Positions 22,881-36,600 of a stretch of 64,000 bases of DNA are shown piece after piece; position 1 is the first letter of the stretch; each line of letters starts with the position of its first letter. The position numbers were made by a program, and so were the translations under genes. Source of the stretch: Harmothoe impar (taxonomy: Eukaryota; Annelida; Polychaeta; Phyllodocida; Polynoidae); the NCBI GenBank assembly GCA_947462335.1, contig OX381708.1, forward strand, positions 2,170,001 to 2,234,000, read 5' to 3'. The notes below the pieces were generated by a model. It was not told where the DNA came from. It ran no database searches and worked only from the letters and a program-made list of their open reading frames with translations.

Positions 22881-24089
22881 CCCAGCTAGCACCTTATGTA
22901 AAAAGCACATCTTTTACTGGTCATATTCACGTTAATACGTGAAAATTACCACATCACGACATCTTGAGGGAGTAAATCCTTTTACATAATAGTTTGACAG
23001 GAAACTGACATATTATTTACATCTAAATGGCAATGTGAAAGAGACATTAGTTATTTGATATCATCTGTACGTTTGAATGTGGTAATTCTTTTATGTAACT
23101 AGTGGTTAAATCTTGATTAGAATATTACACCTTTTTTTGGAGAAATTATACACATAATACATTCATGTCAAATTCATGCCTTAAGGTGAATGCTAAAATA
23201 ATGTGATAGATTTTACACCAACATTACGTATACTTTACATATGTTGTACATATTTAGCTGGTCAGATTATGATGTCTATAACACATATGTACTTTACCTC
23301 TCAAGTAGTTCACACTTTTGACACAAGATGTCTCCCTTAACAGATATCAATAGAATTCAATCTACATCAGCAATAGTTTTGACCATAAATGAGTATCTAT
23401 TCAACACAATAAATTTACATAGAAGATGAAACTTGAATAACTTTTTTCTCTTGAATATATGATCTGTTATTTTTGTTTCTATAGAACAATTATTAATCGA
23501 AAAACCAGGATATTAGTACGAGCACACCTTTTCTGTGGTTGCTAAATCTATTCAAATCCCATAGACTGACCATAAGCTGATATCACATCTTGGCCTCTGT
23601 GCTCGGATCAATGTGCTCAATCACTGCAGGAATATTGGTGATGTCTAGAGGCAAAATGTGCTGATTAAATCAATTGCCTTAGATTTTACCTACTTCTGAT
23701 GGAGAAGTCCTACTCCAGGTATAGGGTAGACGTTAGATACATGTCTTTTCATGATGTCTAAAATGTGTCTGCATCTGGTATCTTATTTATGATATAAATT
23801 TTACCACACAATTAAAATGATTTTGGAATATACCCACCTCACACAATGTTATAATCATTCCACTTACTAACATCTTTATATCACATCTTTCTGATGTCCT
23901 TCAAATCTTTCAAAGCAGGTCATACTAATATCATTATGTCACATTGAAAAGATGTCAGAAGAGTGACGTCTAAACCATTTGCATATAAGAGGTCATGAGG
24001 CCAAGAATACGACGTAACCAAATGTAGTAAATATCTGTTGAGAAAAGATGTAGAGATGACGTGATTTACTACAAGTTTTGCTAGCTGGG
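22881..24089. mobile_element. 1.21-kb inverted-repeat element with ACATCTTTT motifs
   Basis: Bounded by the perfect 11-bp inverted pair CCCAGCTAGCA / TGCTAGCTGGG. Its left part has CACATCTTTT and GACATCTT; its right part has the reverse complements (AAAAGATGTC, AAAAGATGTAG). No ORF. Length of 1209 bp is close to the elements at 17110 and 51581, though the ends differ. I saw no clear target duplication. Confidence 0.45.
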
Positions 24090-24607
24090 TGTGCTGCTGG
24101 CTTGATGTGTGGGAGTCACCAGGTGTCACTATGGTTAAAAACATTATGTAACCTGGCAAATACAGAGCATTTCAGACACTTCAAAATCCATTATAACTAC
24201 AATTAACAATGATACAGTCCTAGCCGTACATTCATTCTTAAGCATATATTGTAGCTATAATAGATCTTGAAGAATATAATCTTGGTTTCTAACATTTTAG
24301 TTTTTACATAGTATATATAGTTGGAGCCACCATGTCTTATGTCTTGCACGGTCTACTGACCCTCCACCTGCAGACAGTTCTGTGAACTAAAACTACCTCC
24401 TACACTGGCCTATAGGGGGCAGCAAAGGGAAGCAACCGACCATGGAGTGCCATGGATTTCCCGCCCCTCCCCTCCCCCTTTACCACTCCTTGCTGAATAC
24501 CATCACTCTGATGATAAAACGCAGCTGCACTGGTGTGTGGCAGTGTGGTGACTTTAGGTACACAGTGAGTCTCGGGGCAGTAGTCGTCTCTACACCACAC
24601 ACACAAC
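24090..24607 (+). promoter_or_regulatory. upstream region of receptor copy B
   Basis: The 5' flank and leader of the complete receptor gene. GC-box-like CCGCCCCTCCCCTCCCC stands at about 24460-24480 and a TATA-like GATAAAA at about 24513, roughly 95 bases before the ATG. A stronger TATA string (GTATATATAG, 24311) is further up. The start of transcription cannot be fixed by reading. Confidence 0.3.
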
Positions 24608-24686
24608 ATGGCTGTCACGCACCTCCTGCTCTTCTTCAGTCTATATATCATCACCCCTGCGGTTTGTCAACAAATAGTACTTAGCC
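24608..24686 (+). CDS. copy B exon 1: start and signal peptide
   Basis: ATG with the context ACACAACATGG opens a hydrophobic leader (MAVTHLLLFFSLYIITPAVC) with likely cleavage just before QQIVLS. Ends phase 1 at GTAAGT. This ATG is chosen because the leader fits and exon 2 joins in frame. Confidence 0.85.
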
Positions 24687-27600
24687 GTAAGTATCCTGGA
24701 CATGCAGTAATCATTAGGTAAAGCCACCTAGGGTTAACCACAGCCAGTATCCATGTGCAGGGCAGTTTGGTGACTTTTCTCCCTTTTTACACAACCAAGC
24801 CTACCACATTTTATCCTGTAGGAGGAGAAGGAGAAGAGAATTCCAAAATTTCAGAGTGAGAGAATTGCACAGAGGAGTCCTGTAGTATTAGTGCAATAGG
24901 GGATCAATGCATTTCACAAATTGAAATACTTGGAGATGGGATTGCAGATAGTTCCCAGTGAGTAGTGGTGTAGTGAGTGTGGTTGGGATGTGCACACTGT
25001 TTGTAAGACTTGTGTTTTATACCTTTACAGGGCGCCATGTGTCTGAAGTGGGTGGCTCAGTCACTCTGTACTGTCCCCCACATAATGACACCTATGTCAG
25101 GAGACAGTGGAGATGGTTAGGAAGCCTCCTGAGGCCCTACAGTGTTATCTATATCCAGGAGAGTGGGGGTGCAGTGGATGCCTCAGGGGCATGGTCGGTC
25201 CTAGTTCTGAACCCCGACTGGAGCCTGACTGTGGGCAGCCTGCAGGTGCAGGACACTGGGTACCTGGACTGTTGGGTACGTACAGCAGGGGGACAGGATC
25301 TGCATGAATGGACATTCCTGGTTGTTTACAGTAAGTGCCTCCCAGTGTACGATGTGTTTAGGCCTCCTGTGTGTGCTGTATTGTAGTTGTATGTTCATGT
25401 TGTTCGTCTGCCATCTAGGATGTATTTAAGTCTACTGTGTGTGCTGTATTGTAGTTGTATGTTCATGTTGTTCGTCTGCCATCTAGGATGTATTTAAGTC
25501 TACTGTGTGTGCTGTATTGTAGTTGTATGTCCATGTTGTTTGTCTACCATCTAGGATGTATTTAAGTCTACTGTGTGTGCTGTATTGTAGTTGTATGTCC
25601 ATGTTGTTTGTCTACCATCTAGGATGTATTCAGGCCTACTGTGTGTGCTGTATTGTAATTGTATGTTTATGTTGTTTGTCTACCATCTAGGATGTATTTA
25701 AGTCTACTGTGTGTGCTGTATTGTAGATGTATGTCAATGTTGTTTGTCTACCATCTAGGATGTATTTAAGTCTACTGTGTTGCTGTATTGTAGATGTATG
25801 TCCATGTTGTTTGTCTACCATCTAGGATGTATTTAGGCCTACTGTGTGTGCTGTATTGTAGATGTATGTCCATGTTGTTTGTCTGCCATCTAGGATGTAT
25901 TTAAGTCTACTGTGTGTGCTGTATTGTAGATGTATGTCCATGTTGTTTGTCTACCATCTAGGATGTATTTAAGTCTACTGTGTGTGCTGTATTGTAGATG
26001 TATGTTCATGTTGTTTGTCTACCATCTAGGATGTATTTAGGCCTACTGTGTGTGCTGTATTGTAGATGTATGTCCATGTTGTTTGTCTGCCATCTAGGAT
26101 GTATTTAAGTCTACTGTGTGTGCTGTATTGTAGATGTATGTCCATGTTGTTTGTCTACCATCTAGGATGTATTTAAGTCTACTGTGTGTGCTGTATTGTA
26201 GATGTATGTCCATGTTGTTTGTCTGCCATCTAGGATGTATTTAAGTCTACTGTGTGTGCTGTATTGTAGATGTATGTTCATGTTGTTTGTCTACCATCTA
26301 GGATGTATTGAGGCCTACTGTGTGTGCTGTATTGTAGTTGTATGTTCATGTTGTTTGTCTACCATCTAGGATGTATTCAGGCCTACTGTGTGTGCTGTAT
26401 TGTAATTGTATGTTTATGTTGTTTGTCTACCATCTAGGATGTATTTAAGTCTACTGTGTGTGCTGTATTGTAGATGTATGTTCATGTTGTTTGTCTACCA
26501 TCTAGGATGTATTTAGGCCTACTGTGTGTGCTGTATTGTAGATGTATGTTCATGTTGTTTGTCTACCATCTAGGATGTATTCAGGCCCACTATGTGTGCT
26601 GTATTGTAGTTGTATGTTCATGTTGTTTTACTACCATCTATAGTTCCTGACACCAAATTATGATTTATCAACATATCGAGTTTGCATCTGCCTTGCAGTT
26701 GTATTTTATTAGGTATGGAGGGTAATTTTCTTTCCCAACTATGGGACAGGGGTATAAGATATATTATTGAAATAATATTGGTGAAATTGTTAATTTTGAA
26801 AGGTATTGAGCTTGATAGTCAAGAGCTAAGTGGAGTTTTGCAGTCAATTTTTGTAATATTGAGCCCCGTACATGAAAAAATATCCTTTTAGTCATTCAAA
26901 TCATAGGCTCGTAAATCATTAATTAATCAGATCTTATTTTGAAAAGTTTACATTTTATTTTTGGTTCTTATATCACAAATTTGTCAGGGAAACCTAAGAT
27001 GGTCTATGTTAGCAGAATAGGTGACTTTTATCTGCTTTATTTAAATGTGGTGGCCATTTTGAATTAACTCATTATGGATTACAGCGCTACTGAGGCCCTG
27101 CCTCAGCAGAACGGCTAAAATGTGGGGTCCTCTGTGGCAGACACATATCTTTTGTATGGACTCATAATGGCACAAAAGTATGTTTTTAGTAGCAGAAATT
27201 CATCCCATATGATGGTATAAATATTATCAGAAGCATATCAGTTGCTTTTAAAAGTTCAAAATTGATTAGTTATGTGTATACTGTAGTTGGTCTCTTACTA
27301 CGTATGTAACACTTGAGTACAAAAACCAGACAAGGTAAATTAGACTTTAATATACGGCGACTTTATTGTAAAGGTAACTCTTGGGTATTATAGTACAAGT
27401 ATAACCAGCGGATATACAAGATCAGAACAGATATGTAATACAGTGGGGCAACCCTATAGCATAGAGTTAAGCCCGTGAGCACAGGGTGGTCATGTCACGA
27501 CAGTCCCAAACCTGACTGACTTCCAATGGAGAAGTAGCCGTCTTATATACAGCGCTGCATAGCCACGTGACCGTACTAGCAGCGCCACCTGTTAGGTTTA

Positions 27601-30600
27601 GTTATGTAAAATGCTTATGTAACAACTACCGACGGTAACCGAAGGTGGTACCGGTACACTACCGTATAGATAACCGAACTAGAGGAGTCGGTGTATGTAA
27701 CGAACCGACGACACTAGTTAGATGAATAAAACAGTTATTAAACACAATAGAACCGTGTTGTCTTACATCATACAACATACAATAGATATACAACAATAAC
27801 AGTTAGACTTTATAGTCAACCCGTTACACTACCCCCCTTAAGAATGTAGGAAGGGTTGGTTTTATAATAATAATACCTCTTGGATACATTATATACCACG
27901 TATATCTATTTATCAACAAGTAACATTTCTACTCATAGTAACAACAGGCATACATACATGAACAACCAGGTTAACATGTATATAACAGTTTATATCAACA
28001 ATATAGTCTTTGGTATCAAACCATAGTCCCGTAGGCACATGATATAAAAACTGTCCAACTGATAGTCCTAGACTAGTATCAGTTAAAAGTAAAGGCACCA
28101 AATAACCACCTTGGAAACTCAACACATCACCTACTACATTCAGCAATGGTGCGAATCCGTGTGGAGTTAGTGTCCTTATATATAAATAATAGAACTATAA
28201 TAGCTCTCACTTCCTTTGGCGAAGAAAAGTTTATATATAAAAATCCATAGTAGCGTATCCTAAATAAGGTGGGATAGATCGTCATCCTTATTAGGGGCGG
28301 TACTCCAGTACCTAGCAGTTTATGGTGGTAGAGATGGATAGAGTCCAGTACCGGTATAGTACTTCCATCTCTTGTGAAATATAAATATAAAAAGGTAGGT
28401 CCGTGCCTCCCTATAAATAATTATCACAGGAGGATGATCCATAATAGTTCATAGGTCACAATAGTAGAATGCGACCACAGGATCAGGAGCCCTGGACAGT
28501 AGTAGAGAACCGACGGTTGTGGCTTAGTAGTAAACCACGGTTTGAAGACATCAGGCTGCTTCCAGTGTGGTGGCAGTAGTAACTAGGTTAAGTCACGACA
28601 GCACCGTCGGTCTGCTTCGGTTGTCCAGGGGCGTGTAGCTGCGTCGATGGTTTAGTTTTACCTCCGAGGGGCGGAACAGTGCACCCCAGAGGGCCTGACA
28701 GGGGACCATCCTTAGGTGTCCATAGGGACACCGCCGGATGGCTTTCCTTCCCCATCAGGACTTCCTCCAGGAGGGGCCTCTGTGGTGTAAACCACAGCAG
28801 CCTCCACCTGGAGAGGAAGGGCTCCACCTGGGGCTACCGAGAGGGTACTCGGCGCCGCAGTAGGCTCCCCGCCACTGACCACCCGGGTAGAGTGTGCCAT
28901 GAAAGAGAATGGCATCTCATACCTAGGTGGGTGTACTGACAGTACCGGGGTCACAGGAGGAGCAGGCCTTGCGGCAAGCCCCAACCTGGACTGGAGATCT
29001 GGAAAACCAGTTCTCTCCCACTCTGTCAGCTTTAGCCCGAACTGCCAGAAGAACTTGGCGTCACAAGTTGTCAACCTTGATTCAAGCTGATCGATCGTAG
29101 CCCTCCAGAGGGCATGATCTTGCTCCAGATTCGCCTCACGCTCGGCAAGGACTCTGGTGCGTTCAGCAACCCAAGCTTTCCCTTCCCGGATAGCCTGTTC
29201 TCTGAGCAACTTGTACTGCTCAAAGTAGGACTTCTCCAAGAAAGAAACCTGAAACTGGAGTAGCTTACTTGCGTTTTCAGCCATCTTAGCTCTGTAGCAC
29301 TCAAATCCGGGGACTAGAGTGTCAGAGAATCCAGTGTCATAAGCAGGACCGTCTCCAGGCAACACAGGTAACCCTGCTAGCCCTTCGTCAACAGCCCTGT
29401 GCTCAGGTACTGGAGTCACCTCGTCATCCCTTGCGGGGTCAGAGGTTGCTCCGTGCTGGGGTGGAGCAGTCGGCTGGGCTGACGCCCCATCCGGCTGTTG
29501 TACCTCTACCTGTTCAGCGTCACTGATAGGTGAGATACTCTCCTGTGGAGCTGAAGCTTTCTTTTGCTTCTGGCTCCACTTGTACTGCTTGACATAGTCA
29601 GCAGCAACCTGACCCGCCTGCTCGTCACCCAAAGAGTTCTGAACAATAGCCAGTGCATCACCCAGTTTCTGTCTCTCCTGCCTGGGCAGTTGATCAGCAA
29701 CCGGGGGCAATGCAACCGAAGATACCGTGACGGTACCGACGGTTTGGCTACGGTCGACCTCAGATGTTACCGTGGCGGTGGCGACACGTTTCTTCGCAGG
29801 TTCACTGCGGGAACGGTCACGTCCACCTTTGGTATCATCTTTGGATGACTGGCGGCCCCTTTTCAGATCTTTCTTCTTAGGAGGGGTATCCTTTCTGACA
29901 GTGGGCATCGGAGTTTCTGTATCTGGCCCGAGATCGGTTTGTTCGCACTTGGCGCCCTTACACAATCTCTCCCAGTCAGCCTCCGTGAGGTAATTCCACT
30001 GTTTAAGTTTGTTGGTTCGCCACTTATACTGTAGATTCCCTACACGTTTGTGGCACCCCCAAACCTTCAGTGCAGCCTCAACTCCACGACTAATAGTGCG
30101 CTTGTGAACGCCCTTATTGTCGCAAAGATGCCTTACCAAACCAGCCCTCCGTTGGCAACGGAATAGCTCCCCGTCACTGTACTCAGGGCAGGAAGTTGAG
30201 GTACTCCCACTCACACAGTACAAGTAGGGACGCACATTCATGTGCTTCTCTACTAAATGACGGGCGAACTTGAACAGGTTCGGCCACCGTTTTGCGGCTG
30301 TCGAAGCCCCTTTCAGGCGCTGACAGCGAACATACGGGCAGGGATCCCCTGGCACGTAGTTCTTCCAAGCATATTTCAGCTTGGGGCGGCATGACCTATG
30401 GATGTTAGGTTTATTCCCTTCCAACACTGCCCTGAGGTACACGAGGTACCAGTCAATGGGGTGGGAATCACCTGTCAACCAGTCTTCGTCGTCCGAACCC
30501 TCGGTCGTGTGAGGTGCAGGAAGAGCCATTTTGCCATTTTCCTGAACTAAGTCAGAAAGGCTCAGGTTCTTCCGGTCATCATCACGGAGACACAGGTTCA

Positions 30601-33600
30601 GACGAACATGCGCTGCCTTGGCGCGGAGGCGGCGATTGGCCCTGCTCTCTGCGACAGACCATCCCTCGGCTTCCGCCTTGGACAGTCTATCAGCAACAGC
30701 TTTGAGCCTATCTGCCTCAGTCGGTGCGACCTCTTCGGTAGCAGGAGTTTCAGGGGAAGATGCAATCCTCCTCTTACGCTTCCGCTTCCGTTTGGTCTTG
30801 ACACGAACCGTGGACCCGTCTGATGAATCACCATCAGGGACCGTCGGTTCTTGTGCCACTACACCGGCGGGTTTCGGAGAAGATCCCCCTGCAGGGTTCT
30901 CCTCCTGGTTGGTATTACTACCACCCAGACCAGGTTCTGTTTTCGGAACAACATCACCCGACCCCTCAGGGTTAGGTTCAGCTGGTACCGAAGCCGAGCC
31001 TTGACCGACGGTTGGAGCACCGGTAGTGTCCATTTCCGTGTCAGACTCGAGAACTCGGTCTTCCCCGTCGGAGGCCTCAGCCTTCTCCGGGGCCGTGCAT
31101 GTGCCATCTACACGGGCTGCCATACTGTTAGCTCAGGCGTAGGTGAACCTCACGGTTCACTCACCCGAGCTTTTAGTAGCACAGCAAGTAAACAATAGTG
31201 TAGGTACTGCCGGGCAGACCTAGGCACCACTGATCAACACGTTACCCTACGGGCAACCGTGCTGATCTGAAGAAGCCTGGCTGCCTGTGGGGCTTATATA
31301 CCCCACCCGTCCCCCGTGACCCCGCCCCTTGACCGGCTTCTCAGCCAATCAGGGGTCGCGTCTCCAAGACGCGCCGAGGTGACCCAATTTCTCACGGCTC
31401 ATTTGGCGGGAGAAATCGATCAGGTGACGCGGGCAGCGCCCTTCCCACGCCTGGCATATCCGACGGTGGGAACTCTCACTGTTGTTTACAATTTTCGTGG
31501 CGGAGCCACCGGAAAACCTGGGAATGATATACCGGCGTTAGAGGATATACACAGCAGCGTGTCACTAAGCAATATGTGGTCAAAACTAATCCCATACTTA
31601 GAATTAATCGGCAAAGCCAGCCACCCGCCCTGGACACGTGCATTTCTACCTCCAACGGATAACCACACCGGATAACCCGTCTCTTCTCGTTGTGTTTTGG
31701 TGATCGAGCACCGGGCCAATGGCCACCGGCCCAGTACGGAACTGTCCATGGAAATTTAATCAAGCCAGCAGCTAAATGTCGTCAACAAGGTAAGAAAAAA
31801 ATGTTTACACAATTTTATCTCGCTCTCTGACACGTGTGCTCCTCCGTAGACCTTGTACCGGTATGTCCAGCAATGATGACACCGGAGGTATCACCTTGCT
31901 TTGTTTACCGGTGTCTACGGTTAGTCCTTTACGCACAGCTGACCCTTTTTTACGAGGCCTACCGCGCTTGGGCTTGGTAACACACGACTGTGGTTCAATC
32001 GGTAATTTCCTAGGACGACCCCTTCGGCGCGCTACCGTCGGTACCGACGGTATGACCGTTGGTCCTGCCTTCGGTATCTTCGGTAGCGCAGGGTCGGTTG
32101 GTGCTGGTACTCGACCAGCACCGAGGGAATCTTCACCGTCATCTATATATGGAACTCCATACCAAGGTCGGAGTCTAGCCACATGTGATTTAGTGAGAGT
32201 CCCTTTTTGCAACCGTATTACTACAGTAGTTTCACTAACCACCATAGTAACCGTATGCGGACCATCCCAGGAGTACAGGGTCTTGACTTTGGAATTTGGT
32301 GTGCTAAATCTCGCGACCTTATCCCCCACCTTGAATTGGCGGAGTTTAAGGCCCGTGTCATAGCCCACCTTCTGCAAACTAGCAGATTTTTCCAAGTTGT
32401 CCCTTACTACTCCATAGGACTCGCGTAATGATTGTCGAAGTGATTCAACAAACATCACTGTGCAGGGTTGCTCGAGCTGGTGTCCCTGCACTCCATAGAC
32501 CATGTCACTAGGCATGACTATGTCTTCACCCATTACGAGCATATTAGGCGTACAGCCCGTCGACGCATGTTCGGTAGCATTGTAAGCATGGGAGATATAG
32601 CGAGCGTGCTCATCCCAATCATCCCGGTGCTCATTAACCATTGTCGTGAGACATTGGATCAACGTCCGATTGAAACGTTCCACCATACCATCCGATTGAG
32701 GTCGGTAGGGGTTCGTATGCGTCTTGCAGATGTGTATTTTACTACACAGTTCTGCCCACAGTCGAGATTCAAACTCACGACCCTGGTCGGAGTGAAGCAT
32801 TAAAGGACCTCCCCACGTGAGGATCCAATTCTCGAAAAGTGCTTCTGCGCAGGCAACAGCTGTATGATTTACCAACGGATATACTTGGACATACTTGGTA
32901 TAGTAGTCCTGTACCACCATCATACAGGTATTCCCACGGGGGGTCGTGTTGAAACCACTAATGATATCAACAGCGATCCGGGCAAATCGAACACCGAATA
33001 GCTCTTGACTTAGAGGTAGTTTACCAATACCAGGTCCAGGCTTTGATAAACAGCATTGGGGACATTGTTTCACCCAACGCCGTATGTCCAAAGTCATACC
33101 AGGCCAGTAATATCTACTCTTAATCTTTGCCTCAGTCCGTTGTCTGCCAAAGTGTGCTGAAGTTCGGTGGCCATGACAGTAATTGAGCAACTGTAGTCTG
33201 AGTGACAAAGGCACTACAGACTGAGCTGTTCTCTTCCTGCCAGGTTGCACCCTCCAGCGGCACAATACACTGTTCCGTACAAAAAGATTATCCCACTGAG
33301 CTAACAGTTGTCTAACTTCTTTACATTCCAGCGAAAGTGCGGGCCGAACAGGCTTGGACAGGCCCAACAACTTCAAGGAGTACACCCTCGAAATAGCTGG
33401 ATCTGCAAGCTGCTCATCCTTCAAGTGATTTAACGTCCAGTTAGGAACTTTCGCACCCACAGACGCAATCACTGCATTGTGAGACCCACAGTCTCGGCAG
33501 TCTACACGGTGACAGTTCCGGATAGGATAGCGGGACAGGCTGTCCGCATTCACATGATCTACTCCACTCCTGTGTATGATATGCTCATTCGTCATGCCAA

Positions 33601-36600
33601 ACTCAGAGAGGTGGTTCAACCATCTACCCATCATCCCCTCAGCGTCCTTGAAGTTAAGGAGCCACTGCAGAGATGAATGATCCGTCCGTACGAGATAATT
33701 CCCACCATATAGGAAATGTCTGTACTTTTTTGTGTAAACCACCACTGCCAAGAGTTCACGCTTGGTTGTGCAGTAGTTACGTTGTGTTTTGCTTAGACTG
33801 TTGGACGAAAATGCCAGCGGCACTTCTCGCCCATCCTGGATCTGCGACAAGGCAGCACCAATACTTGTATTAGAAGCATCAGTGTCCAAGATGAACTTAC
33901 CAACAGGTGCAGGGTAGTGCAAAACAGGTGTTTCTAAGAAGAGTCTCTTTAACTCACTGAAAGACTGTTCTGCGGCTGGAGACCAGACTATCTTAGCCTT
34001 AGCCTTCTTCTCTCCAATCATCAGCTCTTGTAAGGGAGCTGCGACTCTCGAGAATCCAGGTATAAAATCTCTGTAGTATGAACAAAACCCGATGAAAGAG
34101 CGTATCTCCTTCGTGTCCATCGGACGAGGCCAGTTCTGTACCACTTCGATCTTATGAGGATCAGCCATGATGCCATGTTCAGAAACAATTCTACCTAGGT
34201 ATTCAACTGACTTCCTAAAAAGCTTGCACTTTGAAGGTTTCAATTTCAGACCATATGATAAGATGCGTTTCAGCACAGCTTGGAGGTTCTGTAGAGTTTC
34301 CTCCACAGAACCACCGAAGACGATGATGTCGTCCAAGTATACTAGGCACTTTTTCCAAAGTAAACCCCGTAACATGGTTTCCATCATTGCCTCGAAGGTT
34401 GCCGGGGCATTGCATAGCCCAAATGGCATGACGTTGAACTCAAATAGTCCCATATGGGTAGAAAATGCGGTTTTTTCTCGGTCCCGGGGGTCCATGCCGA
34501 TCTGCCAATAACCAGATTGTAAATCTAGTGTACAGAACCATTTCGCCCCACCCAGAGATTCCACACATTCATCTATCCGAGGTAGAGGATATGCATTCTT
34601 CCTAGTGAGTCCGTTCAACTTCCTATAGTCGATGCAAAATCGACAGGAACCATCCTTCTTGGTGACCATCACCACAGGACTTGACCATGGACTCTCACTA
34701 GGTTGAATCACATCTTCATCCAACATCTTTTCTACCTCAGCCTCCATAGCACTTTTTTTAGCCATGGGTAACCGACGGTAGGGGATTCTACTGGGAAGCG
34801 CGTCCCCAGTGTCAACCCGGTGTTGTACCGTATTGGTACGCCCTAGAGGATCTCCTGGTTGCGCAAAGGCGTCAGATAACTCCGACAGCTCATTTGCCAC
34901 CATTTCGCTCTCTAGGGTTGTGAGGTGTGACTCACACAACAGGGACCTTAAATGTTTCGGTAGGTTGGATTTAGCTAGAGCCTCTTCGTGGGAAGAGTCT
35001 CCCGCCACCACACCTACTTCCACAAAGTCCGTAGTTAGTGAGTCTACCCCATATGCTCGCGTGGTGTTACCAATAGGCGTCCCCTTTCGTAGAGTGATTT
35101 CTCTACTACTCGAGTTACAAATCGGTATCACCCCCCAACGAGCGTTGGCCAGGTAAGTATGATAGCCAGCAAGACCTAACTCAGAGAGCTTTTGATCTTC
35201 TGGTTCAAACATTCCCGGCCGTTTGGCCTGCACTCCCACGCAGCTGACTAGGACATCGGATACATGTCCTGCTGCCAACTTTGTGTCTTGTGCCACTGAC
35301 GCCACAGAAGAACCATTCCTTAAAACGCACTGTACAGATTGTTTATAAGGATGTTTAATCTGAAGTCGGCCCGTTGCGGTGTTCATTGTTACCCCGTAAA
35401 GAGCAGCAAAGTCCATCCCCAGTATGCCATCATCAGTGATGTCGGTGATGGTTGGACATATCCAGTATGTCTTGCCATCAACCAACATAGGTTTTACAGT
35501 TCTGCCATAAGTCTGCATACTATCTCCCGTAGCAGTCCGAGCCTTTACTCCTAGTAGCGGAGCTTCGGGCTGGTTGCAAAGACGGGCCATGAATTTACGA
35601 TCGACCAAGGTGTGGGATGCACCCGTGTCGACCAAAAATTCACCACGCGTCCCGGAAATAACCAGACTCAGGTACCAACGCTGTCCCCGTAAAGGGACAC
35701 ACTCAGAGGTCAGCATCGGGCTTCCCCCTCCATCCATAGCAACCCCTTTTGTCAGGAGATAATCCCAACACGGGTCGCTCGGGGAGTCTTGAATCACACT
35801 GCTCTGGGCAATTGATTCTAACCAAGACTCCTCTAAGCCAGCGACTACAGAATCCTCCGGATTCCGTTCGTCCTTGCCAGCCCCGCCTTGCCAGACGCTT
35901 ACAGGTTGTACAGACCCTTCTGCCTCTGCGCGGCCTTGGTTCATGGAAGAGTTAACACCGTCTACTAATCCCTTACAGGCATGGCTAACTGTGGGGGCGC
36001 CATCCTTGCCAAGAGGATGGGCCCCATTCAGTTTTCCGTCTCCTTTTTGGTTTTAGCAGCGACGGGTGCAGGGGCTTTGCATTCGCTAGCCCAATGACCC
36101 ATCTTTTGACAGCGTCTACATGGCTGAGGTTTCGTGTCCTTTTTCTTCTTTTTCCTTCTCTTTCCAGATCCAGAATCAGAAGTGGACGCAGAGCTCTTTT
36201 CTAAGTGCTTCCGCAACAAACCCTCAATCATCTTTTCCATGTCCCTGTCAGGCATTACTGCCGCCACCTCCTCGGAGGCGGGCTGTTTCTTCTTAGGTGG
36301 TTTTGTGGCGGCCTCTACCACCTGAGCTCCTTTCGGGGCCACAGATGGAGCTGCCGACACTCCTCCACTAGGAAAAACAGCCTGTTTGGTGTCATACACA
36401 TCTGCATGGTCAAAAAGGTCAGCTAGAGATAAGTCCGGCTGCCATTTCTCCCGCAGATATGCCTGGAGATTGGTGTCCCTGACTCCATTGACAAACCTGG
36501 AGGTTAACTCCTGGATGACAGTGGGGGTGTCAGGTCTACATCCCTGATAACACTCGGATATCAGTTCCTGTAGAGCAAATCCGTAGGATCTCAGATGCTC

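Noticed and set aside
25350..26641. CRISPR-like array
   Set aside because: Units are contiguous 68-bp repeats with no unique spacers, in an intron of an animal gene.
28712..31123. Third ORF as an envelope gene
   Set aside because: No signal peptide, no hydrophobic segment and a strong nuclear-type basic run.
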